Positions 36,684 through 46,672 of a stretch of DNA of 64,000 nt are shown one piece after another. Where the stretch lies: NCBI RefSeq assembly GCF_000317535.1, contig NC_019757.1:1649001-1713000 (forward strand). The letters run 5' to 3'. The position numbers and the translations under genes are program-made. Each line of letters starts with the position of its first letter. Positions within the stretch are counted from its first letter, which is position 1. The notes under the pieces are model-generated. The model was given only the letters and a program-made list of their open reading frames with translations, was not told the DNA's origin and searched no databases. Origin of the DNA: Cylindrospermum stagnale PCC 7417. GTDB lineage: Bacteria > Cyanobacteriota > Cyanobacteriia > Cyanobacteriales > Nostocaceae.

Positions 36684-39600
36684 TTAAGTCCGCCCAGCCA
36701 GATTTGCCACCACCGCAGCTAACTCCGCCGGATTAACTGGCTTAGGAATATGGAGCTGAAAACCTGCCAACAGCGCTTGGGTGCGGTCTTCAGCCGTCGC
36801 GTAGGCTGTCAGTGCCACTGCGGGAATCCTTCCGCCTTGCTCTTGTCCAAGGGCCCTGAGTTGACGAATCAGGGCGTAGCCATCTTCTTCTGGCATGCCA
36901 ATATCGCTGACGAGAATATTCGGGTGGAATTGTTGCAAAGCTTTAAGTGCGTCGAAAGTGGATGCAACTGCCATCACTTGAGCGCCATATTGTCCGAGAA
37001 TTGTCTTCAGCAAATGCCTGGTGTCTGCTTCATCGTCGACGACAAGCACTCGCACGCCTTCTAATATTGGCAGGCTGTTTTTGGTGACTTCAGCGCTGGC
37101 AGTAGGGGCAATTTGCTTTGGTGTACTCGACTCTTCTATAGGTGCAGCTTTCATCGGCAGTTTGACAACGAATGTCGTTCCCTTTCCAATGCCTGGACTT
37201 TCTACAGAGACAGTGCCACCGTGCAATTCTACCAAGTGACGGACGATCGCTAATCCTAATCCTAATCCACCATGCGATCGCGTAGTTGAGCTATCGGCTT
37301 GGCGGAAGCGCTCAAATACATGGGGCAAAAATTCAGCAGTAATTCCCCCACCGTTATCACTCACACGAATTTGTACGACGCCAGAATCCATCCGCTCTAG
37401 TTGCACCTCGACTCTTCCCCCCTTGGGGGTAAACTTCACAGCGTTGGTGAGCAAATTCCACATCACTTGTTGCAAACGGTTGGCGTCCCCGATTACTGCT
37501 CCCAACGCTGAGTCAAATCTGCACTCAATCCAAATTTCTTTAGCGTCTGCTGCTGGGCGAATGGTGTCGATGGCAGATTCTACCACTGGTATTAGTTCTA
37601 CCCGATGGAGATTTAGGCGGAGTTCACCGCGAATAATTCGGGAGACATCTAAAACATCATCAATCAGTTGTGCTAAGGAGCGGCTATTGCGATCAATTGT
37701 TTCCAGTGCTTTAGCGGTGGTAGTCTCATCAAACTTGCGGCTCTTGAGTAGCTGTGTCCAGCCCAGCATGGCATTGAGAGGAGTGCGGAGTTCGTGAGAG
37801 AGTGTACCTAAAAATTCATCCTTGATGCAATTTAAAGCTTCTGCTTCAGTCCGTGCCATTTGTTCGCGCGCTAGCAGTTGTTCTCGTTCTTGCTCTGCTT
37901 GTTTGCGATCGCTAATGTCAATCATAAATCCGTGGAGCAACTGTGGTTGATCTTCTTCACCCCGCACAACATTAACAATTTCGTACAACCAGACGATTCT
38001 GCCATCAGCTGCCAACATTCTGTATTCAAATTCGTAATTATTCAGTGACAGCGAACGCTCTACACAATATTTAGTTGTCCACTCCCGATCTTCTGGGTGG
38101 ATATGTTCTACCCAAAAATTGTCGGTGTACCAGTCTGTCGAGGGATAGCCAAGAATTTCCACAGTTTGCGGCCCGACATAAGTAAACTGTCCGGTAGTGG
38201 GGTTTGCCTCCCAAGGAATCACGTGCACTTTTTCTGTGAGTTTCCGGAATCTTTCCTCGCTTTGTTTCAGGGCGGCCTCTGCTTGCTTTTGTTCGGTAAT
38301 ATCCCTGACTAGGGCGACAAATCCTTCAACTTGGCCATGCTGACTAAACTGGGGAATGTACGTGGTACTAACATCACGATATCTACCGTGTTTATCAATT
38401 ACTTGGTTTTCAAACGATACTTGCTCTCCTGACATTACTGCTTCTATATACGGACGCACAAACTGATAACCCGACTCACCCAGAACTTCTCTAATGTGCT
38501 TGCCATAAGTTTCTGAAGCGGGAATCCCAAACAATTCTTCATATCCTTTGTTATTAAAGCGATAACAATGTTGGGTATCGATATAGGAAATCAGTACGGG
38601 TACAGCATTTGTAATTAGGCTTAGTTCTTCTTCCCGTTGGTGCAGAGTCTTTTCTGCCCGTTTACGTTGGCTTAAATCCAGACAAAATGCAATCTGCTCT
38701 TGTTGGCGATTGTAAGGTTCTTGCAACAAAACTATCCCAATTAAGATGGGGACACGACTACCATCTTTGCGGATATACTCTTTCTCAAAGGGGTTAGCGA
38801 CTCCATGCTTTAAAAGTTCGGCGATCGCTTTTTGATCCAAATCTATGTATTCTGGTGGTGTCATCACATCCCAACGCACCTCACCTGCCAGCATTTCTTC
38901 ACGGCTATAGCCCACCATATTCAAAAAATAGTCGTTGGCGTACTCGATACCACCTTCAAAGTCGCTAACGGCCACACCAAATATATTTGATTCCACTAGC
39001 CGACTGAACCGCTTTTGACTATCTTGCAGTGCTTGTTCTGCTTGTTTGCGTTCTGTAATATCCCGGCTAGCGGAAACCCTCACAGTCCGTCCTTGGTAAA
39101 TGCAGCTTTTACCGACTATTTCCAAGAAAAAAGTTGTGCCATCTTTTTTTACACCAGTCATCTCATAAAGCTTTTCATCACCATTGCAGATATTTTCTCG
39201 GAAGATTTTTTGCCCTTCTGGTGTTAAAAAGTCTGCCGCCGACATGCCAATCACTTCATCAATTTCGTAGCCAAACATTTTGGCAAAGGCTCGGTTGGCA
39301 TCCAGAACTTTTCCATTTTCGTGAATGATTACGCCTTCAATAGTGGCATCGGCTAAGGCACTAAATCTGCTTTGGCTTTCACGTAAAGCATTTTGCGCCT
39401 GCTGGCGTATACTTAAGTCCAAAACAAAGCCAATTACTTGCTCTGGATTATTTTCTAATAAGGCAGAACCTGTCAAAAGGGGGATGCGACTGCCATCTTT
39501 GCGGATATATTCTTTTTCAAAAGGCTGACATACTCCTCTGCTGTCGAGTTCGGTAACAGAGCGATTCTCTTTCAAAGATGCTGAACGCAAAGCGCACATT

Positions 39601-40190
39601 TCTAAATCTTCTGGGGATACGATGTCGCGCCAACGCACCCGCCCAGCTAGCAGATCCTCCCGCGTATAGCCCACCATTTTTAAAAAAGCATCGTTAGCCT
39701 CAACAATCCCCCCATTAATATCGGCTGTAATCACCCCGATGATGTTCGATTCTGTCAAGCGTCTAAACCGTGCCTCGCTCGCCTGTAGCTGCTGCATACT
39801 TAACTCTAAACGCTTTTTCGCTGTGCGTAGCTGCGAGTTCAAAGAGCTAATTAGTATTGTCACCAGGACAAACAAGCCTAACCGTATCATGCTATCTAGA
39901 GCATGAACCGAGAGGGGAAATACTGGCTTTAAGAAAAAGTAGCTAACGGCTAAAGTAGATAAAGCCGTAGCCAATAAACCAGCTTCCATGCCGCCATACC
40001 AAGCACTAACGGCAACGGCAGCAAAAAACAGTATGAAAATTGTTGGGTTTAGCAGTGGCTGTAGCAACAATGTCAGTAGTAAGGCGATACAAACAGCTAA
40101 TACTGCCACAGCATAGAACTTGAGGCGGGAGCGTATTCCTTTCAACGTGGCTTCTCCTTTGGTGCAGCTAGCTGAAGGGACTGTACCCAT
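36684..40190 (-). CDS. Hybrid histidine kinase with five PAS domains and receiver
   Basis: The 1168-residue protein begins with four closely spaced membrane helices (about 20-115, DUF4118-like as in KdpD). Five PAS regions follow (near residues 142, 275, 395, 525 and 650, for example NAFLKMVGYTREDL-like EANDAFLKMVGY). HisKA has the phospho-His in SHELRTPLNAML, then HATPase (NLLTNAVKFTPKGG, GLGLGLAIV), then a C-terminal receiver with Asp in NILVSDIGMPEEDGY. The signal is unknown; no cognate regulator is adjacent, though the divergent region to the helicase is 500 bp. Confidence 0.9.
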   Translation of the reverse strand: MGTVPSASCTKGEATLKGIRSRLKFYAVAVLAVCIALLLTLLLQPLLNPTIFILFFAAVAVSAWYGGMEAGLLATALSTLAVSYFFLKPVFPLSVHALDSMIRLGLFVLVTILISSLNSQLRTAKKRLELSMQQLQASEARFRRLTESNIIGVITADINGGIVEANDAFLKMVGYTREDLLAGRVRWRDIVSPEDLEMCALRSASLKENRSVTELDSRGVCQPFEKEYIRKDGSRIPLLTGSALLENNPEQVIGFVLDLSIRQQAQNALRESQSRFSALADATIEGVIIHENGKVLDANRAFAKMFGYEIDEVIGMSAADFLTPEGQKIFRENICNGDEKLYEMTGVKKDGTTFFLEIVGKSCIYQGRTVRVSASRDITERKQAEQALQDSQKRFSRLVESNIFGVAVSDFEGGIEYANDYFLNMVGYSREEMLAGEVRWDVMTPPEYIDLDQKAIAELLKHGVANPFEKEYIRKDGSRVPILIGIVLLQEPYNRQQEQIAFCLDLSQRKRAEKTLHQREEELSLITNAVPVLISYIDTQHCYRFNNKGYEELFGIPASETYGKHIREVLGESGYQFVRPYIEAVMSGEQVSFENQVIDKHGRYRDVSTTYIPQFSQHGQVEGFVALVRDITEQKQAEAALKQSEERFRKLTEKVHVIPWEANPTTGQFTYVGPQTVEILGYPSTDWYTDNFWVEHIHPEDREWTTKYCVERSLSLNNYEFEYRMLAADGRIVWLYEIVNVVRGEEDQPQLLHGFMIDISDRKQAEQEREQLLAREQMARTEAEALNCIKDEFLGTLSHELRTPLNAMLGWTQLLKSRKFDETTTAKALETIDRNSRSLAQLIDDVLDVSRIIRGELRLNLHRVELIPVVESAIDTIRPAADAKEIWIECRFDSALGAVIGDANRLQQVMWNLLTNAVKFTPKGGRVEVQLERMDSGVVQIRVSDNGGGITAEFLPHVFERFRQADSSTTRSHGGLGLGLAIVRHLVELHGGTVSVESPGIGKGTTFVVKLPMKAAPIEESSTPKQIAPTASAEVTKNSLPILEGVRVLVVDDEADTRHLLKTILGQYGAQVMAVASTFDALKALQQFHPNILVSDIGMPEEDGYALIRQLRALGQEQGGRIPAVALTAYATAEDRTQALLAGFQLHIPKPVNPAELAAVVANLAGRT

Positions 40191-40694
40191 AATTAGCTAG
40201 ACAAAGTAATAGCTCAACACCTATTATGCATAAAGAAAGTACCAGCCAACATTTGCTTGGTGTGAATCTATCGAAAGTCGTAAAAGCCGGTGTTAGCAAA
40301 TTTGCTATCAGATGTCACTGTTTCAGTTTAAAATTATAGTATTGGTGATTTTTCTAGAATAAAAATTTATTAAAAGTTAACTGGTCTTCCTGGTGGTAAA
40401 CTGAATTATCACCTCTTATTCACCTTAACTAAGCATTGCTTTTCCCATAAATTATGGTTTACTAAAAGTTGGTAACTGGCATCACTAACTTGGTGGCAAC
40501 CTGCTATAATATGCGATTTTTTTCAGAAATATTTACTATCATAGTTGCAGAGATTTTAGAAGACTATTATTTGTTTGCCAATCGGACATTGGCGGACTGT
40601 GCAGTTTTATTGTATTTTATCAAGATTCCTGTGAGAAATAATGCACTTTTTGCGTTATGAGTAGTTTAAAAATAGTTGGCAGAGAAGCTCCTAG
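40191..40694. other. Divergent intergenic region, no gene seen
   Basis: The 504-bp AT-rich spacer separates the kinase and the helicase, transcribed away from each other. I find no convincing gene, tRNA or repeat; short open frames here lack coding character. It must hold both promoters, but no clear -35/-10 pair stands out. Confidence 0.5.
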
Positions 40695-42299
40695 ATGGCT
40701 CGCACCCCTACATTAACTTTTGATCGTGGCACATTAATTTTACATCCACCACCACGGGGCAAAGCCTGGATGGATTACGCCACATGGGATGATAGAATCG
40801 AAAAATTCCGCGTTCGGGCGATTCAATACCGCTCTTTAGTGGAAGCCCTACAAGCAGAAGAAACAAACTTTATCGACGAGGCGAAGGAATTTTATCCTTT
40901 AGAGTTGGTTGCCGGTTTAGAAATGACTCCCTATCCCCACCAGACTGAGGCATTAGCAGCTTGGAAACTGGCGGGAAGGCAAGGGGTGGTGGTGCTTCCC
41001 ACTGCGGCAGGAAAGACGTATTTAGCGCAAATGGCGATGCAGGCGACACCACGCACAACCTTGATTGTGGTACCAACTTTGGATTTGATGCATCAGTGGT
41101 ACGCGCATCTAGAGGCGGCGTTCCCCGATGCACAGATAGGTTTATTGGGGGGAGGTTCGCGGGATAAAACACCGATTTTGGTGGCTACTTATGACAGTGC
41201 AGCCATTCATGCTGAGACTTTGGGGAATCAGTATGCTTTGATCATTTTTGATGAATGTCATCATTTACCGACAGATTTTAGTCGGGTAATTGCTGAATAT
41301 GCGATCGCACCTTATCGTTTGGGACTTTCCGCTACACCAGAACGCACCGATGGTAAACACGCTGATTTAGATATCCTCATTGGGAAAGAAGTTTATCGCC
41401 AACGCGCTGAAGACTTGGCGGGGAAGGCTTTAGCAGAACATGAAATTGTCCAAATTAAGGTGAAGTTATCACAACTTGAGCGGGAAAGATATCAGCAGTT
41501 GATTCAAACCCGCAACGATTTTTTGCGCCAATCACAGATTTCTCTGGGGAGTCTGCAAGGTTGGCAGATGTTTGTGCAAATGAGTGCGCGATCGCAAAAT
41601 GGCCGCAGAGCGATGTTATCACACCGGGAAGCCAAGGAAATCGCTTTGGGAACTGATGGTAAATTGCGAATTTTGATTGACTTATTAGCAGAACATTACC
41701 CAGAACGAATTTTGATTTTCACTGCTGATAATGCTACGGTTTACCGCATTTCCCAAGAGTTACTTGTTCCGGCTATTACCCACCAAACGCCTGTGAAGGA
41801 AAGGCATGAGATATTAACTAAGTTTCGTGAGGGTGAATTTAATACTTTGATTGCTTCTCATGTTTTGAATGAAGGGGTTGATGTGCCGGCGGCAAGTATT
41901 GCTATTATTTTATCGGGGACTGGTTCGGCGCGGGAATATGTTCAGCGTTTGGGGAGGATTTTACGTAAGGGTAATACTGAAAATAAACGCGCGATTTTAT
42001 ATGAAGTGGTGGCTGAGGATACGAGTGAGGAGGGAACTTCGGCTAGAAGGAGAGGGGAGAAGAGTAACGAACCGCCAAGGCGCCAAGAACGCCAAGAGAA
42101 TAAGGAGAAGAAAAAAGGGAATTTGCAGGTGATTTATGGAAGTGGTAAGCCAGAAAATTTGAAGGCGGCGGAACAGTTAGGGATTAATTATTCAATTCAA
42201 AATCAAAAATCAAAAATCAAAAATTCAGATGTTACCGACAGATTTATTGATGCACCGTCTCAACGGGGAGGAGATCATCCCGAAGAGACTGAAACTTGA
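40695..42299 (+). CDS. XPB/RAD25-like DNA helicase
   Basis: The 534-residue SF2 helicase has motif I VVVLPTAAGKTYLA, motif II IIFDECHHLP, motif III LGLSATPERTDG, motif V IASHVLNEGVDVP and motif VI YVQRLGRILRKG. A small N-terminal domain precedes the motor. This matches archaeal/bacterial XPB. Its stop lies 71 bp inside the DUF790/Bax1 gene, its known partner in archaea. The C-terminus contains two repeat-derived stretches (42066-42100 and 42191-42226), giving NEPPRRQERQENKEK and SIQNQKSKIKN. Confidence 0.88.
   Translation: MARTPTLTFDRGTLILHPPPRGKAWMDYATWDDRIEKFRVRAIQYRSLVEALQAEETNFIDEAKEFYPLELVAGLEMTPYPHQTEALAAWKLAGRQGVVVLPTAAGKTYLAQMAMQATPRTTLIVVPTLDLMHQWYAHLEAAFPDAQIGLLGGGSRDKTPILVATYDSAAIHAETLGNQYALIIFDECHHLPTDFSRVIAEYAIAPYRLGLSATPERTDGKHADLDILIGKEVYRQRAEDLAGKALAEHEIVQIKVKLSQLERERYQQLIQTRNDFLRQSQISLGSLQGWQMFVQMSARSQNGRRAMLSHREAKEIALGTDGKLRILIDLLAEHYPERILIFTADNATVYRISQELLVPAITHQTPVKERHEILTKFREGEFNTLIASHVLNEGVDVPAASIAIILSGTGSAREYVQRLGRILRKGNTENKRAILYEVVAEDTSEEGTSARRRGEKSNEPPRRQERQENKEKKKGNLQVIYGSGKPENLKAAEQLGINYSIQNQKSKIKNSDVTDRFIDAPSQRGGDHPEETET
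42066..42100. repeat. GCCAAG-type repeat inside helicase gene
   Basis: AACGAACCGCCAAGG followed by CGCCAAGAACGCCAAGAG is a common dispersed repeat of Nostocales intergenic DNA. Here it sits in frame in the helicase C-terminal region and is translated as a charged linker. Confidence 0.6.
42191..42226. repeat. TCAAAAA tandem repeat at helicase/DUF790 junction
   Basis: Units of AAAATCA or TCAAAAA occur about four times immediately before the DUF790 start codon (42229). The helicase frame reads through them, creating the 71-bp overlap of the two genes and replacing the ribosome site region with A-rich sequence. Confidence 0.6.
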
Positions 42300-43443
42300 T
42301 GAGAAACATTTAGGTTTGGCGGCTGAGTTAATTAGTTTTTTTCAGGAGGCGGTGGGGAAAACGCAAGGGGTGCTTGAGCGTCAATTGTCAGATTTTGAAG
42401 GCGATACGACTGATTATAGAATGAAGCGGGGTTTGGCTTATATTCTTAAAAGCAGTTTTTGCAATTTTGAAATTGTTAGTCCTTTGGAACCGCCAATGTT
42501 AAGAGAACGGGTGTTTGCACTGGCGGCGAAATCTGTTGCTAGTCGAGAATCAACTCAAGTTACACTCAGCAAAATTGCTGATGAGTTAACTCAAGAACTT
42601 GAACGGGAAGTTTTACCGGCACAGGTGCGAGATGGACTTTATGCTGATTTGGCAGAAAATAAGATTTTGACGGCTTTTGATCCACCAACAACGCCACATT
42701 TGTTAAATAGATATAATTTATCTCAGGTGCAAGGAGTATTTTATAAAGCTAGTCAACTGGTGTTAAATGCTCACCGCAATGTGCCAGGGGAATATAAGCT
42801 GTTATTTCGCTATCTCAAGTTGTTTCAATTAATGGCTTATATTGAAGGTGATGCTGATCACGGCTTTACAATTACTATTGATGGCCCGACGAGTTTGTTT
42901 AATCCGAGTACGCGCTACGGTTTGGCAATCGCTAAACTAATTCCCGCTTTATTACACGTTACAAAATGGAGTTTGGCAGCAACTCTCCAAACCCGCGACG
43001 CCTATACAAATGCTTGGAGAACGGGACGTTTTACCCTCAATTCAGAATGTGGTTTGGTGTCCCACTATCCACCAGGCAAACCTTACGATAGTATGTTAGA
43101 ATCATCCTTTGCTGATAAGTGGGATTCTCTCAAAAGTGGCTGGGTGTTAGAGCGAGAAGTTGATTTAATTCCGATTCCCGGTAGTGTGATGATTCCCGAT
43201 TTTCGCTTGGTACATCCTGATGGACGCAGCTTTTTATTAGAAATTGTTGGTTATTGGCGTCCTGAATATTTACAAAAGAAGTTTTCTCAAGTGCGCCGCG
43301 CAGGTTGTGATAATTTGATTTTGGCAATTTCTGAGCGGTTGAATTTAGAAAAAGCTGGGGTGAAATTAAATGATGTGCCTGGGAGGATTATTTGGTTTAA
43401 AGATAAGTTATTGCCGAAAGCTGTCTTAGCTGCGATGGAATGA
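42229..43443 (+). CDS. DUF790/Bax1 nuclease, partner of XPB
   Basis: The 404-residue protein starts MLPTDLLMHRL and has the DUF790 body. The C-terminal PD-(D/E)xK-type nuclease region reads VMIPDFRLVHPDGRSFLLEI followed by VGYWRPEYLQKKF. In archaea Bax1 binds XPB to form a helicase-nuclease machine that unwinds and incises damaged DNA, an excision-repair-like activity. Direct overlap with the XPB-like gene supports the same complex here. Confidence 0.85.
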   Translation: MLPTDLLMHRLNGEEIIPKRLKLDEKHLGLAAELISFFQEAVGKTQGVLERQLSDFEGDTTDYRMKRGLAYILKSSFCNFEIVSPLEPPMLRERVFALAAKSVASRESTQVTLSKIADELTQELEREVLPAQVRDGLYADLAENKILTAFDPPTTPHLLNRYNLSQVQGVFYKASQLVLNAHRNVPGEYKLLFRYLKLFQLMAYIEGDADHGFTITIDGPTSLFNPSTRYGLAIAKLIPALLHVTKWSLAATLQTRDAYTNAWRTGRFTLNSECGLVSHYPPGKPYDSMLESSFADKWDSLKSGWVLEREVDLIPIPGSVMIPDFRLVHPDGRSFLLEIVGYWRPEYLQKKFSQVRRAGCDNLILAISERLNLEKAGVKLNDVPGRIIWFKDKLLPKAVLAAME

Positions 43444-43617
43444 GCACGTAGATGTATAGAATAAAATTCAACTATTTCTCTTTTGTCATTGCGCCTTGGC
43501 GTGAGATTTGTCTTAATTATGTCCTCAGATATACCTCTAACGTCAGAGGAGCCATAAACATATCTTCAATAGGGTGGAGGGGTAATTAGCTTTTTGCCTT
43601 CCAACTTAAGATTTGTC

Positions 43618-44238
43618 ATGAACATTCATTATCTGACTCAATTAGCCAAAAAACTGGCTGTGATCACTGGAATTATCACCGTGAATGCTTTCCTCAGCAT
43701 TCCTCTAATGGCTCAAAGTCCACCTGATACTACCCCACCCGACAGAACTCCAGCGACACCCGCGACTACTGGTACAGGAAACCTGATCGAAGTAGCAAAT
43801 GCTAATCCTTCTTTTAGCACCTTGGTGCGAGCTGTACAAGCAGCTGGACTTGCTGACACCCTTGCTAAAGGTAACTACACTATTTTTGCCCCTACAAATC
43901 AAGCCTTCAACGAATCCTTACCTCCAGGTGCAGTAAATTTACTCCTCCAACCAGACAATAAGGATCTGTTACGCCAAATTCTCAGCTATCATGTCATATC
44001 TGGTAAAGTAACTGCTAATGAATTAAAAACTGGTACAGTAAAAACTCTTGGCGGTGGTGTTGCTGTGCGTGTGACAGGAAATAAGGTAATTGTGAATGAT
44101 GCCAGCGTCATCCAACCAGATATTCAAGCCAGCAATGGAGTGATTCACGCAGTTAATCGTGTAATCCTTAGCCCAAAGTTACGCGATGCTCTCAACTCTA
44201 AGTTAGGTACACCACAGCCAACTCAAACTCCGCAATAA
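43618..44238 (+). CDS. Secreted fasciclin (FAS1) domain protein
   Basis: The 206-residue protein (ATG 43618; upstream TTG rejected) has a signal peptide ending PLMAQS, a Pro/Thr-rich linker and one FAS1 domain with the two conserved boxes: NYTIFAPTNQAFNESLP and SNGVIHAVNRVIL. FAS1 domains mediate adhesion or matrix association outside the cell. Confidence 0.85.
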   Translation: MNIHYLTQLAKKLAVITGIITVNAFLSIPLMAQSPPDTTPPDRTPATPATTGTGNLIEVANANPSFSTLVRAVQAAGLADTLAKGNYTIFAPTNQAFNESLPPGAVNLLLQPDNKDLLRQILSYHVISGKVTANELKTGTVKTLGGGVAVRVTGNKVIVNDASVIQPDIQASNGVIHAVNRVILSPKLRDALNSKLGTPQPTQTPQ

Positions 44239-44673
44239 AAAATATACCTTCGCCTAGGTTGGGCGTTGCGCCATTGCTTCCAGCGATTGGGCGGACTGTC
44301 ATGCTGGAGGCAATCGCTTTTATCAGCATTTCAACAATTTAAATTAAAACTTTTTTAAGATTTAGCAACAAGATAGAATATATCTTTTATAATTTGACGA
44401 AGTTACAAAGTCAGATTTTATCTACTTGTTTTGCTTAACTAATAAACAAAATTATTGACAATTTAAGTACCTCAAAATACAATAACTGCGAAAACATCAT
44501 CTATAATATTTTTACCTGTACCCATTCTTCATGAAAAAAGCTGCACTTAATAATTAGCAAGAATATTACCGTTGTGCCAAAAAAGTCTTTACTCATTATT
44601 AAGTCTAAATTTCTAGAGAATTGGTATTAGAGAATAAAAACAAGCAATATTAAAAGAAATTGGGATTAAATAA
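44239..44673. other. AT-rich intergenic region
   Basis: A 435-bp spacer between two secreted-protein genes on the same strand. Near 44260-44330 a GC-richer patch (TTGGGCGTTGCGCC, GCGATTGGGCGG) looks like repeat debris. The rest is AT-rich and no gene or terminator could be supported. Confidence 0.4.
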
Positions 44674-45006
44674 ATGAACCATAAAATTACTGCCGCTTTA
44701 TCAATTATGGCAGCGTTAACAGCCTTAGAAAGCTCAGTGTTCGCACAGTCACCAGAGCCACAACCAAATCTGGAAAATTTCACCTTAAGTGGTGATTCTT
44801 TAATCGGAATTGATGATAGAAGCGCGCAGCGTGACTTCGGGAAATTTTTTGAGCAACAAAATCGTGGCAGCGACAACACAACTTCAGAGCAATTGCCCCT
44901 CAACGAATCAATATCACTACCAAGCACCCCTATTTTTTTGCAACCGGCTCAATCTACTAACGGTAATGACGGGTTGCAATTGCAGTTAGATTTGGGGAAC
45001 GAGTAA
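44674..45006 (+). CDS. Hypothetical small secreted protein
   Basis: A 110-residue protein with a signal peptide (ITAALSIMAALTALESSVFA) and an acidic, Gln/Asn/Ser-rich mature part without Cys (FTLSGDSLIGIDDRSAQRD; LQLQLDLGNE at the end). No family recognised; low complexity suggests an extracellular or periplasmic peptide. About 210 bp of non-coding DNA with HIP1 follow. Confidence 0.5.
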   Translation: MNHKITAALSIMAALTALESSVFAQSPEPQPNLENFTLSGDSLIGIDDRSAQRDFGKFFEQQNRGSDNTTSEQLPLNESISLPSTPIFLQPAQSTNGNDGLQLQLDLGNE

Positions 45007-45216
45007 ACAATTAAAAATTAAAAATTGTTCGTGTCCTGATTTATAGCTGTGGCGATCGCGTAATGCGATCGCTAAAAATCAACCCTCCCTAAGCTGGCAA
45101 AAATTACTGTGCTGTTTTACGGTACAGATCGACACATAGACCAAATCTATCTCGGAGATTATTCTGCAAGCGTTATGCAGTAAAATTAGTCCTTTAGATA
45201 GAGGAGGGCTAGACAG

Positions 45217-46560
45217 ATGACACGAGTCATCATTGTGCGCCACGGTCAGAGTACCTATAATACAGAGAAGCGCATCCAAGGGCGCACAGATGTATCAAGA
45301 TTAACAGAAAAAGGTTGTAACGACGCCAGAAAAGTAGGCAGAGCTGTTAGTAATATTGTATTTAACGCCATTTACTGTAGTCCTCTACAGCGAGCAAAAA
45401 AGACAGCAGAGATCATTCACAGCGAATTAGCAGAACAGTCTGCCGTTCCGCAAACGAATGACCAACTGCTAGAAATTGACTTACCTTTGTGGGCAGAAAT
45501 GCTTTCAGCAGATGTCAAGCAGAAATTTGCCGACGACTATCGCGTCTGGCAAGAACACCCTGATAAACTGGGGATGCTCATTAACGATGCTGAGGGTACA
45601 AGAGAACATTTTCCTGTTTTGGCTGTGTACGCCCAAGCGCGGCAGTTTTGGCAAGAAATTTTAGCCCGTCATCCGAAAGAAACTATTCTCATAGTTGGAC
45701 ATAACGGCATTAATCGCGCCCTGATTAGCACAGCACTGGGTATTTCCCCAGGTCGCTATCATTCGATACAGCAATCTAACTGTGGTGTCACCGTCCTGAA
45801 TTTTGCTGGGGGGTTGGATGAACCAGTCCAACTGGAATCGATGAATCAGACGCAACACATGGGAGAAACTTTACCGACATTGCGGCCAGGTCATCAGGGA
45901 ATTAGATTGTTGCTGGTACGTCACGGAGAAACCGAGTGGAATCGCCAAGGCAAGTTTCAAGGACAAATTGACGTTCCCCTGAATGATAACGGGAGACAAC
46001 AGGCAGCTAAAGCCGGGGAATTTCTCCAAGATGTAGCAATTGATTTTGCTGTCAGCAGTACAATGTTGCGTCCTAAAGAAACGGCAGAGATTATCCTCAA
46101 ACAACATCCTAGTGTGAAGTTGGAATTGCTTGATGGTTTAAGGGAAATTAGCCACGGACTCTGGGAAGGAAAATTTGAAGCAGAAATAGAGCAAGAGTTT
46201 CCGGGAGAGTTGGAACGCTGGCGGACAGAACCCGCAGTAGTGCAAATGCCTGAAGGGGAAAATTTGCAACAGGTATGGGAACGCAGTGTCGCCGCTTGGC
46301 AGTCAATAGTACAAGCAGCATTAGAAAATCAACCCCAAACCGGCTTAGTAGTAGCACACGACGCCACTAATAAAACCTTGCTTTGTTATCTTCTGGGTTT
46401 ATCGCCAGATAATTTCTGGAATTTCCGCCAGGGTAATGGCGCAGTTAGCGTTATCGACTACCCCTTGGGACTAAATGGTTTACCAGTGCTCCAAGCGATG
46501 AACATTACTACTCATTTGAGTGGCGGTATTTTGGATAAAACGGCTGCTGGGGCATTGTAG
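45217..46560 (+). CDS. Histidine phosphatase with two tandem phosphoglycerate-mutase-like domains
   Basis: The 447-residue protein has two complete domains. The first opens VRHGQSTYNTEKRIQGRTD with the second His in IVGHNGINRAL. The second opens VRHGETEWNRQGKFQGQID with the second His in VVAHDATNKTLL. Both active sites look intact. Such cyanobacterial proteins are usually called phosphoglycerate mutase, but cofactor-dependent phosphatases of this fold include phosphoserine phosphatase, so the substrate is open. A good GAGGAGG ribosome site precedes the ATG. Confidence 0.88.
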   Translation: MTRVIIVRHGQSTYNTEKRIQGRTDVSRLTEKGCNDARKVGRAVSNIVFNAIYCSPLQRAKKTAEIIHSELAEQSAVPQTNDQLLEIDLPLWAEMLSADVKQKFADDYRVWQEHPDKLGMLINDAEGTREHFPVLAVYAQARQFWQEILARHPKETILIVGHNGINRALISTALGISPGRYHSIQQSNCGVTVLNFAGGLDEPVQLESMNQTQHMGETLPTLRPGHQGIRLLLVRHGETEWNRQGKFQGQIDVPLNDNGRQQAAKAGEFLQDVAIDFAVSSTMLRPKETAEIILKQHPSVKLELLDGLREISHGLWEGKFEAEIEQEFPGELERWRTEPAVVQMPEGENLQQVWERSVAAWQSIVQAALENQPQTGLVVAHDATNKTLLCYLLGLSPDNFWNFRQGNGAVSVIDYPLGLNGLPVLQAMNITTHLSGGILDKTAAGAL

Positions 46561-46608
46561 GGCGAGATCTCAATTTTAGATTTTGGATTTGGAATTGTCT
46601 CCACGTTA

Positions 46609-46642
46609 GTGCCATTCCCTACTTAAAAATAGGGAATGGCAC
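46609..46642. terminator. Convergent hairpin between phosphatase and pilT
   Basis: A perfect 13-bp stem, GTGCCATTCCCTA with its complement, encloses CTTAAAAA. It separates converging genes and is flanked by A/T runs, so it can work in both directions. Confidence 0.75.
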
Positions 46643-46672
46643 CAAAAAATCTAAAATTGGCACTGTCGAAAA

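Noticed and set aside
40469-40660. 63-aa open frame between kinase and helicase
   Set aside because: No ribosome site or recognisable motif; AT-rich spacer composition.
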